A stretch of DNA of 64,000 bases, taken from assembly GCA_024233865.1 (NCBI GenBank), contig JACKPA010000015.1, forward strand, positions 1 to 64,000. Reading direction: 5' to 3'. This DNA is from Leptospiraceae bacterium. Its GTDB lineage: Bacteria; Spirochaetota; Leptospiria; Leptospirales; Leptospiraceae. Below, piece by piece: positions 17,014-26,604 of this stretch. The notes under the pieces are model-generated. The model ran no database searches and had not been told where the DNA came from. It saw nothing but the letters and a program-made list of their open reading frames with translations. Each line of letters opens with the position of its first letter. Position 1 is the stretch's first letter. Made by a program: the position numbers and the translations under genes.

Positions 17014-18954
17014 TCATCCCTTGATAAACAAGTCATACATTATATGCAAGCCTAGTATGTGGTTAATTAAAGCATCCTGACGCACCAGTTTCGTGTTGTC
17101 TTGCTCCAATTCATATTTTTTCAAAAAATTCCTTACTTTAGCCTCGTCCAAAATTCCAACTCTTTGGATGGAGTCTTTGGATAAATAGGTGCCTATCAAA
17201 TCATTTACCGCCTTTTGCTTCTTTTTCTCGGTGTGACCCGGTGGAGCCATAAAAGCAAACTTTTCTCTTTTGTAAAGAATTTCCGGAAGAATCCCTTTCA
17301 TGGCTTCTCGAAGTACCCACTTTTCTACGTTATTTTTAATCCTAAGCGTTGGTGGAATCTGAGTTGCCAAGTTTGCAAGATGATGATCTAAAAAAGCAGG
17401 TCGAGATTCCATTGAATTTGCCATGTCAACCCTGTCACCACCCCAATTTAAGATTTGTCCTTCAAGCATCGTTTTTATCCACGTATATTGAACCATATCC
17501 AAAGGATGTCTGTTTTTGATCATGCTTGGTTCTAAAGAAGATGCAATGGCTTCTATCGGATCATAGTGTTTCAACTCTTTTGCAACATCATCGCTCAAGA
17601 TGGTTTTTGCCAATTCAAGAGTTGACATCCAAGTTTGTACCCAAGAGGGAGTGAACCCGCATGGTGACTCAAATGCAGGGTGAGACATTCCTTCGTCTGC
17701 GAGAAGTACACCTTTAAATATTTGATTGGAACTATAGAGATCGTCATAAAATTTCTTATTTTCTTGCTCGAGTCCGTGCAAAATCATATCTCGCTTAAAA
17801 AACGGATATCCCCCAAACAGTTCATCCGATCCTTCTCCAGTCACAACAACTTTGTAACCACATTCGTGAACCCTACGGCTCATGCACCATTTGGCAACTC
17901 CTAGTGTATTGTAAAAGGTTCGTTCCGAATGCCAAATTGTTTTAATGTAGTTGTCACCATATAGTTCATTTGCGGTGATATTTAAAATTTCCTGATCAGC
18001 GTTCATTTCTCTTGCCATCTTGGTGGCAATATGCGATTCGTCATAGTCTTTGTGGTCAAAACTTATTGTAAAGGCTTTTACAGGGGATTGCTGGGCACCG
18101 GTTGCAAGTCCCAAAATTGAGCAACTATCAATACCACCCGAAAGATAACATCCTACGGGAACATCAGCTTCCAAACGCAAATGAACTGCTTCAATTAATT
18201 TGTCACGTACGGCTTCTATATAATGGTTTTCATCCTTTTTCGGATCGTAATTATCTGCTTCCGGAAAATTCATATCCCAATAACAACGGGTATCTATTCT
18301 AAAAGAGTCACCTTCCTTTTTTATGATAAGCATGTTGCCTGGCTTCAAGGCATGAATGTTTTTAAAAGCGGATGTCCCCGGTACCATAACTTGCATCAAT
18401 TGGTGTATGGATGCTTTTAAGTCCAGTTCTTTGGGAACCAAGGGATGAGCAAGAATGGCTTTCACTTCCGAACCATAAACAAAAGTATCATTTTGAAGGT
18501 AAAAGAACAGGGGTTTGATTCCAAAGCGGTCTCGTACGAGTATGAGCCTATCTTCTTTATGATCAAACATCGCAAACGCAAATTCTCCTCTTAGGTAATC
18601 CACAAAGCTAAGAGAATGTCGTTTGTACAAATTGATAGCTATTTCGCTATCGCTTTTTGTAGTAAACCTATCGCCTCTTGCCATGAGGTCAGCTCGTATT
18701 CGTTTGAAATCATAAAACTCGCCATTGGTTGTTAAAACAATACTTTTGTTATGGTCAAACAAAGGTTGATCGCCTGTTTTAAGGTCGATAATGGAGAGTC
18801 GCGTATGTCCCATTGCCAAGCCCTTATCCGTATCAAAATACTCACCCTCTCCGTCTGGTCCTCTGTGGTAGAGAGTACCAAGCATCTTTTTCAAGTTTTC
18901 ATTTGATTCATTTCCTAATTTTTTACCAAGCCAAAAGCCAGCAATTCCACACAT
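17014..18954 (-). CDS. asnB: Asparagine synthase (glutamine-hydrolysing)
   Basis: 646 residues of normal family length. Cys2 (MCGIAGFW) is the glutaminase nucleophile, followed by YHRGPDGEGEY and the NGEFYDF and AFAMFDHKEDRL segments of the class II glutaminase. The C-terminal synthetase has the PP-loop YLSGGIDSCSILG and the GEGSDELFGGYP motif. It should make asparagine from aspartate, glutamine and ATP, although AsnB homologues also amidate other carboxylates. A good Shine-Dalgarno (AAAGGAG) precedes the ATG. It is last in a cluster with an Na+/solute symporter and a 39-residue membrane peptide, which hints at a specialised substrate. Confidence 0.93.
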   Translation of the reverse strand: MCGIAGFWLGKKLGNESNENLKKMLGTLYHRGPDGEGEYFDTDKGLAMGHTRLSIIDLKTGDQPLFDHNKSIVLTTNGEFYDFKRIRADLMARGDRFTTKSDSEIAINLYKRHSLSFVDYLRGEFAFAMFDHKEDRLILVRDRFGIKPLFFYLQNDTFVYGSEVKAILAHPLVPKELDLKASIHQLMQVMVPGTSAFKNIHALKPGNMLIIKKEGDSFRIDTRCYWDMNFPEADNYDPKKDENHYIEAVRDKLIEAVHLRLEADVPVGCYLSGGIDSCSILGLATGAQQSPVKAFTISFDHKDYDESHIATKMAREMNADQEILNITANELYGDNYIKTIWHSERTFYNTLGVAKWCMSRRVHECGYKVVVTGEGSDELFGGYPFFKRDMILHGLEQENKKFYDDLYSSNQIFKGVLLADEGMSHPAFESPCGFTPSWVQTWMSTLELAKTILSDDVAKELKHYDPIEAIASSLEPSMIKNRHPLDMVQYTWIKTMLEGQILNWGGDRVDMANSMESRPAFLDHHLANLATQIPPTLRIKNNVEKWVLREAMKGILPEILYKREKFAFMAPPGHTEKKKQKAVNDLIGTYLSKDSIQRVGILDEAKVRNFLKKYELEQDNTKLVRQDALINHILGLHIMYDLFIKG

Positions 18955-18969
18955 AGCTATTCTCCTTTA

Positions 18970-19089
18970 TTACCATACTCTTTTATTTTTTACGTCTTTT
19001 ATAAGCAAAATAATAAGAGCTATTGCTCCTATACCTGTTAATAGTAGCGAAAACTGTACCATCACATAAAAAAAACCGTAAGAAAACAT
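18970..19089 (-). CDS. 39-residue single-pass membrane peptide
   Basis: A short ORF exactly between the symporter and asnB. It starts MFSYGFFYVMVQFSLLL, runs through a hydrophobic helix (TGIGAIALIILLI) and ends in a basic tail KDVKNKRVW. A GGGAG Shine-Dalgarno lies nine bases upstream of its ATG and it ends 15 bases before the asnB start. Spacing on both sides fits an operon gene. It may be a small subunit of the symporter. No family is recognised. Confidence 0.6.
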   Translation of the reverse strand: MFSYGFFYVMVQFSLLLTGIGAIALIILLIKDVKNKRVW

Positions 19090-19104
19090 AATTTTTCTCC
19101 CTTG

Positions 19105-20523
19105 CTATTTGCTTAAATTTTTCCATTCGAAGTTGTCCGGAAATAAATAGGTAAATACGCACACGACAATCATGGAAACTCCTGTTCCGATTAAGGTGGC
19201 AGTGTACCATCCCAAAACAAAATAGGCAACCAAACCAGATCCTGTTCCCAGAAACATTCCCCAGAACGCACCCATAAAACCGGCTCGCTTCCAGTAAATG
19301 CCCGTGATAATTGGCCATATCGTACTTCCAACCATAGGTCCGGCAAAAAATAGAACAGTCGCCAGAGTGCCAATCTTTGGTAAGCATACAGTCCACGTAA
19401 ACAAACCCAAAAGAACAATAACAGAAGCGGAAACCTTTTTTAAACTCCTCTCATCTGCCTTTGGATTAAGCAACTTTCTATAAATATCCTCCGTAATTAA
19501 ATCAGAGGTTGCAGCAAGTAGGCTATCTATACTCGATGCCAATGAGCAAAAAATAACGACAAAAACGCTAATGGCTCCGTAGTAACCAAGAACTTTGGAG
19601 GCAACCGTTGGACCGATCATGTCAGGACTGATAACGTTTATTCCAAGAGACCCACTGCTCAAAGCAATAAATCCGGCTGCTATGGGAATTGGTACCCAAA
19701 GAATTCCAGCTAAAGAATAAGCTCTTTGTCCGATTCCTTTTCCCATAGCAAAAGCACGACTCCACCATACGTTGCTATGTGTAATTTCACCAACTCCAAA
19801 TAATAAATTATTAAATAGAGCCATAAGTGCCGGTGGGAAAAACAGGTACAATAAAGATGGCTGTTCTTGGGATATGTCAGTATATATTTTGTTTATATCC
19901 AATTGGAAAAGAACGGTTACGCCAATCACCACAATTCCAATCAAAATGATTACGCTTTGGAAATAGTCAGTTCCAATAACCGCATACAATCCACCCAAAA
20001 GAGTATACAGTACACAGACCAATAAAATAGCGGTGACACCATACTGGTAAGAAATTCCCGTTAATGAATTTAGCAAAATACCACCAGCCATTCCCATGCT
20101 AACCAGCCAAGTAATACTGTAAAATATGGATATAAGCAAGAACAAAATCCAAGTAGAACGTCCGTAACGCATATAAACAAAGTCACCACTTGTAAAACCT
20201 TTTGGCATCAGATGACGGATTCTTCTTGCCATTGGAGCAAATAGCAACAAACCAATAGAAGCAGTTGAGTAGGCAATCAACCCCCATATACCCATTTGTA
20301 TGGCAAATTGAGGTGCAAGCATGGTTGTGTTGGATGTGATCCAAGTCGCCATTACCGTTGCCGTTCCCAAAGCAAGTCCGACATTTCGTCCAGCGAGCAT
20401 ATAATCGTCTAAGGTTTTGGATTTACGTCCCCAATATGCTCCTAATCCGATCCAAAAAATTCCAAGCAGCACCATAAGTATCCAGCCTGTTTCTTCGCTC
20501 AATACGGCTTCTTGGTAATTCAT
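19105..20523 (-). CDS. Sodium:solute symporter (SSS family)
   Basis: 472 residues with about 12-13 transmembrane helices. It carries SSS-type motifs: SKTLDDYMLAGRNVG near the N terminus, the broken helix around TATVMATWITSNTTMLAP, and the CSLASSIDSLLAATSD segment that holds the second Na+ site. SSS members couple Na+ entry to uptake of amino acids, sugars, pantothenate or carboxylates, and the substrate cannot be read from sequence. The start overlaps the stop of the upstream FN3 gene by four bases, so the two are translationally coupled. Confidence 0.88.
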   Translation of the reverse strand: MNYQEAVLSEETGWILMVLLGIFWIGLGAYWGRKSKTLDDYMLAGRNVGLALGTATVMATWITSNTTMLAPQFAIQMGIWGLIAYSTASIGLLLFAPMARRIRHLMPKGFTSGDFVYMRYGRSTWILFLLISIFYSITWLVSMGMAGGILLNSLTGISYQYGVTAILLVCVLYTLLGGLYAVIGTDYFQSVIILIGIVVIGVTVLFQLDINKIYTDISQEQPSLLYLFFPPALMALFNNLLFGVGEITHSNVWWSRAFAMGKGIGQRAYSLAGILWVPIPIAAGFIALSSGSLGINVISPDMIGPTVASKVLGYYGAISVFVVIFCSLASSIDSLLAATSDLITEDIYRKLLNPKADERSLKKVSASVIVLLGLFTWTVCLPKIGTLATVLFFAGPMVGSTIWPIITGIYWKRAGFMGAFWGMFLGTGSGLVAYFVLGWYTATLIGTGVSMIVVCVFTYLFPDNFEWKNLSK

Positions 20524-21002
20524 GCATTTACCCCCAGGTCTTCTTTTGTTTTAAAATTTCCTATTATTACAACCAAAACAATTGCCAAAAAGATACCCGC
20601 ACCGGCAAAAAGTAAAGTGATTGTTAAAAATGCGGATTGATATTCTACTTCAACTTCGATTGTATCAGACCATTCGGTCACCGCAGTTTGCTTGTCTTTT
20701 AGTGCTCTAACCCGAAAATAAAAATTTCCTTCTGGCATTCCCGAAATAAATGTAGCCTTATCGTATCCATTATAGATAATGAGAGGTTTTTTGAAATCGG
20801 GTGTTCTTGATCTTTGAAGTTCATACATTATTGTCATATTAGTTGATTTTGCTAGATTTATATCCCATTTTAGGTTTATATATCCCGTTTTTATTTTAGA
20901 TAGTTTAGGAATGTCGATGAAACAAATTTCAAAACTATACAAATGTGTTGTATATATAAGTGATATAAAGAATAGGGTGCGAATTAGCTTGGAAATATTC
21001 AT
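20520..21002 (-). CDS. Signal-anchored fibronectin-III-like protein with C-terminal membrane helix
   Basis: 160 residues from the ATG at 21002, chosen because AAGGA lies five bases upstream. An ATG 14 codons earlier is open but lacks a ribosome site and a signal. It has a signal peptide (LIRTLFFISLIYTTHLYS), one FN3-like domain with YELQRSRTPDFKKP and NFYFRVRALKD strands, then a membrane helix (FLTITLLFAGAGIFLAIVLVV). It would sit on the periplasmic face of the inner membrane. Coupled to the symporter by a four-base overlap, it may be an accessory or binding subunit. Confidence 0.75.
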   Translation of the reverse strand: MNISKLIRTLFFISLIYTTHLYSFEICFIDIPKLSKIKTGYINLKWDINLAKSTNMTIMYELQRSRTPDFKKPLIIYNGYDKATFISGMPEGNFYFRVRALKDKQTAVTEWSDTIEVEVEYQSAFLTITLLFAGAGIFLAIVLVVIIGNFKTKEDLGVNA

Positions 21003-21170
21003 AGTATCCTTAGTACCTAGTTTAAATTTATAGTATAAAATCAAGACAATTAAACCAAAATGTAGATATAATAAATTGACTAGCCATAACTTTTAAAAAA
21101 AAGTCTATTAAAGGTTGACAAATGTTAATCCTTACGTGCAAGCTAATCATAGTATAAAAAGGAAGTAAGT

Positions 21171-22226
21171 ATGGTAACGGAAAAACTTGACATACGATTA
21201 CGCAATCCAATACCGATAAAGGATTCTTCACTTCATGTAACCAAGTTAAAAAAACTAATCACAACTATCGAAGAACACCCCGATCACCTTTTGGGATTGT
21301 CAAATCGGCACGTTGTTTCTGCGAGACAATTTACAACAGAATCTGTTTTGCAACTTATACGGCTGGCTGCCAATTATGAGAGCTTTCCCCTTTTTTTAAG
21401 TCGTCCATTGGCTGGAAAAATACTGATTACGGCATTCTATGAACCGAGTACGCGTACAAGACTGTCTTTTGAGAGTGCTTGGCAGCAATTAGGCGGTGAT
21501 ATAATGTCTATCACAGACCCTGCTACAACGGGAATGGCAAAAGGTGAATCTCTGGAAGATATAGCTGAGATGTTTAATAACTATTGTGATGTGGTTGTTT
21601 TAAGAGATACTCATGAAGATTCCGTATATAGGATGATCAATTCTTTGATTGTTCCGATAGTTAATGCAGGGAATGGTATAGACGAACACCCTACACAAGC
21701 GTTGGCTGATATGTATGCGATATTTCGATGGAGACCCATTTTAACGCGCCTGAATTTGCCAGAGGAGCAAAAGATCAAAGTTGGTATCATTGGAAACCCT
21801 TCTCAGATGCGAACGGTAAGGAGTTTATTGCTATTTTTTAGCCTTTTTAGTTATATGGTTAAAGAAATTGTGATCATAAATCCCGACAACGATATTTTTT
21901 CCGAAGGACAGAGGGAAGAATTGGAGTCATCCGGTTTATATATAACTAAAACCGGCTCTATAACCGAACGTTTACGGGAATTAGACGTGATTTATATCAA
22001 TTCCATTGCTTGGATTGGTGATACCTATGAAAGACTTACTTCCGATCTGAAACTGTCCAAGGATTCGCCACTAAAGCCCGATTCTATAATACTGCATCCT
22101 CTGGCAAGGGGGAAAGAACTCGACGTTAGTTTGGACAAAACACCTCATAACTGGTATTTTATACAAGCGAGAGGTGCTTTGTTTTTAAGAATGGCTTTAT
22201 TAAATTCTCTACTAAAAACACCATGA
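21171..22226 (+). CDS. Aspartate/ornithine carbamoyltransferase-like protein with altered second-substrate site
   Basis: 351 residues. Carbamoyl-phosphate residues are intact: STRTR at 93-97, Lys124 in MAKGES, R145 in VLRD, HPTQ at 173-176 and R214 in MRTVRS. It aligns with PyrB along its length, but where E. coli PyrB has the aspartate-binding T-R-V-Q (R229, Q231) this protein has N-S-I-A (277-280), and HPLPR is HPLAR. The acceptor is therefore probably not aspartate. It has a ~40-residue N-terminal extension, no PyrI and no other pyrimidine gene nearby. AAGGAAG precedes the ATG. It overlaps the next gene by four bases. Confidence 0.85.
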   Translation: MVTEKLDIRLRNPIPIKDSSLHVTKLKKLITTIEEHPDHLLGLSNRHVVSARQFTTESVLQLIRLAANYESFPLFLSRPLAGKILITAFYEPSTRTRLSFESAWQQLGGDIMSITDPATTGMAKGESLEDIAEMFNNYCDVVVLRDTHEDSVYRMINSLIVPIVNAGNGIDEHPTQALADMYAIFRWRPILTRLNLPEEQKIKVGIIGNPSQMRTVRSLLLFFSLFSYMVKEIVIINPDNDIFSEGQREELESSGLYITKTGSITERLRELDVIYINSIAWIGDTYERLTSDLKLSKDSPLKPDSIILHPLARGKELDVSLDKTPHNWYFIQARGALFLRMALLNSLLKTP

Positions 22227-23461
22227 TACACATTAACTTTGAAAGATTAAAAAACAATATAGAAACCCTATCTAAAATCGGAGCGGAAGAAAACCATGCC
22301 ATATCTCGAATGGCTTTTAGCCAAGCAGATATGGAAGCACGGGAGTGGTTAAAAAAACAGATACTAGAAGCCAATTTGGAACTGTACATTGACGGAGCTG
22401 CCAATATTTTTGGTAAAACAAATGCCAATAGCCAAAAACCATCTATTTTGATCGGCTCACACTTAGATACGGTTCCTTTGGGTGGTCATCTGGATGGTTC
22501 ATTGGGAGTCTTGGTTGGTTTGGAATGTTTGCAGAGGATAAGAGAGGAAAATATTCAAACGGAGTATCCATTGGAAATGGTTTCCTTTACCGACGAAGAA
22601 GGTCGGTTTGGGGGGCTATTTGGTTCTCAATCTCTTTGCGGTGAAATTACTCCCGACTTTTTGTACCGTGCCGCTGATTTAAACGGACTTTCTTTACTAG
22701 ATGCCATGAAAAACTGCGGACTCAATGCGTTTGATTCTCTACACGCTCGCCGTAATCCGCAAACAATACACTCGTACTTGGAACTTCACATTGAGCAAGG
22801 TCCTGTTTTGGACTCACTTGGAATACCTTCAGGAATTGTAGAAGGTATATCGGGTCTTTTTAAGTGGAATCTAAAAATTCACGGATTTCCGAATCACGCT
22901 GGTACAACTCCAATGCCAATGAGAAAGGATGCTTTTATGGGGCTGGCTGAATTTGCCAATGAAATCCCCAGGATATTGGAAGAAGACGGAAGTGAAAATA
23001 GTGTCGCAACCATTGGAAGAGTCAATCTTATTCCAGGTTCAGCAAACACCGTTCCCGGTATAGCCGAATTTACAATTGATGTTAGGGATCCTAATATGGA
23101 AGTTTTAAAAAGTCTAGAACATGCCATTAGAAAATCACTTTCTGCCATTGTAAGAAGAAGAGACCTTAAATATGAATTTGACATCATTAGCGAGGTCATT
23201 CCCGCAAATTGTGCTCCCGAAATTATCCAGTGTATAGCTGATACAAGTGATGATCTTGGAATAAAAGTGCATCGAATGGTAAGTGGTGCGATTCATGACG
23301 CTCAAATTATGTCTAAAATCACAAAGGTAGGGATGATCTTTGTCCCAAGCATTGGTGGAAAAAGCCATTCTGCGGCTGAATGGACAGCTTGGGAAGACAT
23401 AGAAATCGGAGCAAACCTTGCTTTGAATTCTTTATTAAAAATGGCAAAAATATTGCATTGA
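22223..23461 (+). CDS. M20-family N-carbamoyl amino acid / allantoate amidohydrolase
   Basis: 412 residues of the hydantoinase/carbamoylase family. Metal ligands are H80 (GSHLDTVP), D91 (HLDGSLGV), the E-E pair 125-126 (FTDEEGRFGG), H189 (LELHIEQGP) and a C-terminal His in SIGGKSHSAAEW. This family hydrolyses ureido groups of N-carbamoyl amino acids, beta-ureidopropionate, allantoate or ureidoglycine. Its start overlaps the stop of the carbamoyltransferase-like gene by four bases, so the two probably act on the same carbamoylated compound. Confidence 0.9.
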   Translation: MIHINFERLKNNIETLSKIGAEENHAISRMAFSQADMEAREWLKKQILEANLELYIDGAANIFGKTNANSQKPSILIGSHLDTVPLGGHLDGSLGVLVGLECLQRIREENIQTEYPLEMVSFTDEEGRFGGLFGSQSLCGEITPDFLYRAADLNGLSLLDAMKNCGLNAFDSLHARRNPQTIHSYLELHIEQGPVLDSLGIPSGIVEGISGLFKWNLKIHGFPNHAGTTPMPMRKDAFMGLAEFANEIPRILEEDGSENSVATIGRVNLIPGSANTVPGIAEFTIDVRDPNMEVLKSLEHAIRKSLSAIVRRRDLKYEFDIISEVIPANCAPEIIQCIADTSDDLGIKVHRMVSGAIHDAQIMSKITKVGMIFVPSIGGKSHSAAEWTAWEDIEIGANLALNSLLKMAKILH

Positions 23462-23683
23462 AAAATGAGCTTTTAAACTTCCTAGTATTTGTAAGCAAAA
23501 CCAAAGTCTCATAAGAAAAAAATCAAGAAAGCCAAAAGGCTTATATCTCTCATGCTGTATTGCTTATTTAGGAATTTAGAGACGAAAACACAAGCCATAA
23601 TTAAAAAGTACTTTTAATTAAACAAATCTTCATTAGAGTGGAGGATAGCAATTCAATAAAAGAATTATACTTTTCCTGTTTGT

Positions 23684-26593
23684 ATGCTAAAAAATTGTAA
23701 CTTATTTACCATTATTTTTGTTATTTTGCTTTTTTTACCAAAAGTAATAAGTGCACAGCAAAAACAAATTCTTATACGAAAAATTGTACCTTTTGAATCG
23801 ACTAAAAATGCAAAGTTAGAAAAATATATAAAGTCCAAACTCAAAAAATCAATTCAAAAATACAAGTTACAGTTTAATACTAGCAAAAACGAGCCCCCAT
23901 TTCTATACGCAGATATTTATTACAAAACATACGAAGATTTTCCACCTGATTTGTATGCTCAGATTTACAACCCTGAAAATAACGATATTATAGACGCTGT
24001 TTCGGATACAACGGATTTTGAACTCATAAATGATATTGAACTTGATTTGGATGAATTTCAAAATGAAGAGAGAGTAGATGATTTTGTAAAAAAGATAGAA
24101 GTTTCTTTGGATGTAAACCGAAATAGGGAAAAGCTAAATTATAATATTATAGAAAATTTTTTCAACAAACCGATTTCTAAAAATAAAGATATAGTAATTG
24201 CCAAAATCGACACCCAAAAAGAAGCCAAAAAAGTTTTTGAAGTCTTGGAAGAAAACAAGGTTGTTACTGCATCAAGAAAAGCACAAACAGTCCAAGAGTC
24301 TCCCGCTAAAGTGATTGTTATTGATGGTCAAACAATCGAAAGAAGAGGTTATCGAACTTTAACAGAACTTTTGCAAGATGTTCCTGGCTTTGATTTTCAA
24401 AGCTTTCATGACTCTGGAGAATTTACCACTGACTTAATGCTTCGAGGAATTGGAGATGTCGGACAAACGCAAATTTTAATTATGGAAGACGGAATTGTTC
24501 AAAATGACATTGGAAATGGTTGGATGCGACACGTTCAATTTGACATAACTCTTATTGATGTGAAACGAGTAGAAATTATTCTAGGTCCAGGTTCAGCTCT
24601 TTATGGTGCCAATGCCTATGCAGGGCTTATCAACATCATTACCAAAAAGGGAAATGATATACATGGTGAAAACAAAAAAAACAATTTAAATTGGAAGGGA
24701 GACATTAGCTATGGGAGTTATAAAACCAAAATGTTTGAATCACTTATGTCCTATCGTCTGGAAAACGGATTATCTTTTTGGCTTGCGGGACGCTATTACC
24801 AAACTCCGGGAGATGGGGGGCTAAGACGACCTGATCCCGGAAATTATTTTCATAATAATTATGAACCGGAAAAAGTGACCATCAATGACTATGGAAAGGT
24901 AAATGGTTCTTATCCCAATGTAAACAACGATAAGCTTCCGGGGAATGCAAACATCCCTCTTAAAGATGGATTTAATACGTCTAAGAAAAATATATTTCTT
25001 AGAGGCGGAATACAAAAAGAAGGTTTTACATTCGGATATACACTTTGGGATTTGGAAGAAGGGCTTGCCAGCTATGTTCCGGGATATGAATATTTTGCCA
25101 ATACGGACGGAATTCCTTATCAAAAAAAACACAATGGTTACTACATTCATGCGGATTATGCGTTTGAAATAACAAAAAAATTCAATTCTATTGTCAAATT
25201 GTATACTAGAAATACAACAATCCATCCCGACACAGGCTTTGTGTATACCTATAGATTCCAAAGTGTGGAGTCTCCGGTTATCAATGGAGTTCTTTATCCG
25301 CCAACACCAAACAAAGCCAAACAATACCATGAACAAAGTTATCTTTCAGGGATACAAGAACAGTTCAATTACAAACTAACAAATACAAACGACCTTGTTT
25401 TTGGACTTCAGTTGGATAGGGTTCAGCGTGCTGCTTCCGGAGATGAACTTGGAGGAATATCTCTTGGACATAAACAGTCTACAAAATCAACCATTATAGA
25501 ACGTCGCTGGAACACACAAGACGAAACCCAAGCAGTAGCGGCTACTTTCTATTCTACAAATGCTGCTTTGTACATTCAGGATGAACAGAAATTTTGGAAT
25601 GATAAATACAGCCTAACAATAGGCATAAGAAGAGACTACGATACTGATTATGGTTATGTTTGGACTTCACGCTCAGGTTTGGTGGGACATCCCATTTCCT
25701 GGATGTATTTCAAATTGCTTTACGGAGAAGCATTCAAAGCCCCTACCGTTTTTCAGCTCTACGATGAATTTAGAGGGAATGAATTTCTAAAGCCGCAAAA
25801 AATAAAAACTTATGAAACCGAAATTACGTTTGTTCCTTACAAATTTTTAAATATAAAAGCCGGATATTTTTTTAGTCAGCTTTTAGGCTTGATCGCAGAA
25901 GCTCCCAATCCTAATAATGGAACATACGTAGTTGGAACAGAAAGCCAAAAGGCAACTTACTACCAAAACCTTTCACCCACCCATATCTATGGAACTTCTT
26001 TGGAGGTAGAACTAAAATTGGGAAAAAACGTTTCCGCATACACCAATTACACTTTTACAGGTGACAGAGATAGAAAAACTCTTTTCGAAGTGGAATCAGA
26101 TTCTATTACCGGAAAAATTAAGAATATTACTCCTGTTTATGATGGACATGAAATTGATAACATAGCAGCCAGAAAATTGAATGTAGGAATGTATTATAAG
26201 TTTTTGGATAATTTTTATTCTGATATAAGATTAAACTGGGTGTCGAGAAGAAAGGCTCCCACAACTAACCGTTATTTTCAGCCTTATGATTACGGATTTA
26301 CCAAATATCCTTATGTGACAGAAGGAACACCGGATGGATATATGTCGGGTTATACACTGGTGAATCTTACATTAGGATATGATAATATGTTTGGAGTTGC
26401 AAGACTGTCTTCCAAGCTGATCATAAGAAATTTGGCAAACAAAGCATATTCCGGAATGGGTCGTCAATCCGGTAGTGCTACCAGACCTATTGATGCATTG
26501 CAGCCTTCGATTCAGAATCCGGATGGCTTTGTTTCTCCTTACCATCCTCAAATGGGGCGGACGGTGTATTTTCAATTATCTTATCAATTGTAG
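23684..26593 (+). CDS. TonB-dependent outer-membrane receptor with N-terminal extension
   Basis: 969 residues. A signal peptide (residues ~1-24, ending SAQQ) precedes a ~180-residue periplasmic extension. Then come the plug domain (VVTASRKAQTVQESPAKVIVIDG, LLQDVPGFDF, LGPGSALYGANAYAGLINIITK) and a 22-strand-type barrel ending in YFQLSYQL. The TonB box may be KVVTASR. The ligand is unknown (siderophore, cobalamin or other). It is first of three closely spaced genes with a periplasmic binding-like protein and an adenylate cyclase, suggesting uptake linked to cAMP signalling. No good Shine-Dalgarno is visible before the ATG. Confidence 0.92.
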   Translation: MLKNCNLFTIIFVILLFLPKVISAQQKQILIRKIVPFESTKNAKLEKYIKSKLKKSIQKYKLQFNTSKNEPPFLYADIYYKTYEDFPPDLYAQIYNPENNDIIDAVSDTTDFELINDIELDLDEFQNEERVDDFVKKIEVSLDVNRNREKLNYNIIENFFNKPISKNKDIVIAKIDTQKEAKKVFEVLEENKVVTASRKAQTVQESPAKVIVIDGQTIERRGYRTLTELLQDVPGFDFQSFHDSGEFTTDLMLRGIGDVGQTQILIMEDGIVQNDIGNGWMRHVQFDITLIDVKRVEIILGPGSALYGANAYAGLINIITKKGNDIHGENKKNNLNWKGDISYGSYKTKMFESLMSYRLENGLSFWLAGRYYQTPGDGGLRRPDPGNYFHNNYEPEKVTINDYGKVNGSYPNVNNDKLPGNANIPLKDGFNTSKKNIFLRGGIQKEGFTFGYTLWDLEEGLASYVPGYEYFANTDGIPYQKKHNGYYIHADYAFEITKKFNSIVKLYTRNTTIHPDTGFVYTYRFQSVESPVINGVLYPPTPNKAKQYHEQSYLSGIQEQFNYKLTNTNDLVFGLQLDRVQRAASGDELGGISLGHKQSTKSTIIERRWNTQDETQAVAATFYSTNAALYIQDEQKFWNDKYSLTIGIRRDYDTDYGYVWTSRSGLVGHPISWMYFKLLYGEAFKAPTVFQLYDEFRGNEFLKPQKIKTYETEITFVPYKFLNIKAGYFFSQLLGLIAEAPNPNNGTYVVGTESQKATYYQNLSPTHIYGTSLEVELKLGKNVSAYTNYTFTGDRDRKTLFEVESDSITGKIKNITPVYDGHEIDNIAARKLNVGMYYKFLDNFYSDIRLNWVSRRKAPTTNRYFQPYDYGFTKYPYVTEGTPDGYMSGYTLVNLTLGYDNMFGVARLSSKLIIRNLANKAYSGMGRQSGSATRPIDALQPSIQNPDGFVSPYHPQMGRTVYFQLSYQL

Positions 26594-26604
26594 AGAGGTT
26601 TAAA

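Noticed and set aside
21171..22226. Annotation as ordinary pyrB
   Set aside because: The aspartate-contacting residues are replaced and there is no pyrimidine gene or PyrI nearby.
24821..25336. 171-residue minus-strand frame inside the TonB receptor gene
   Set aside because: It is antisense to clear barrel-coding sequence and has no homology-like motifs; a frame shadow.
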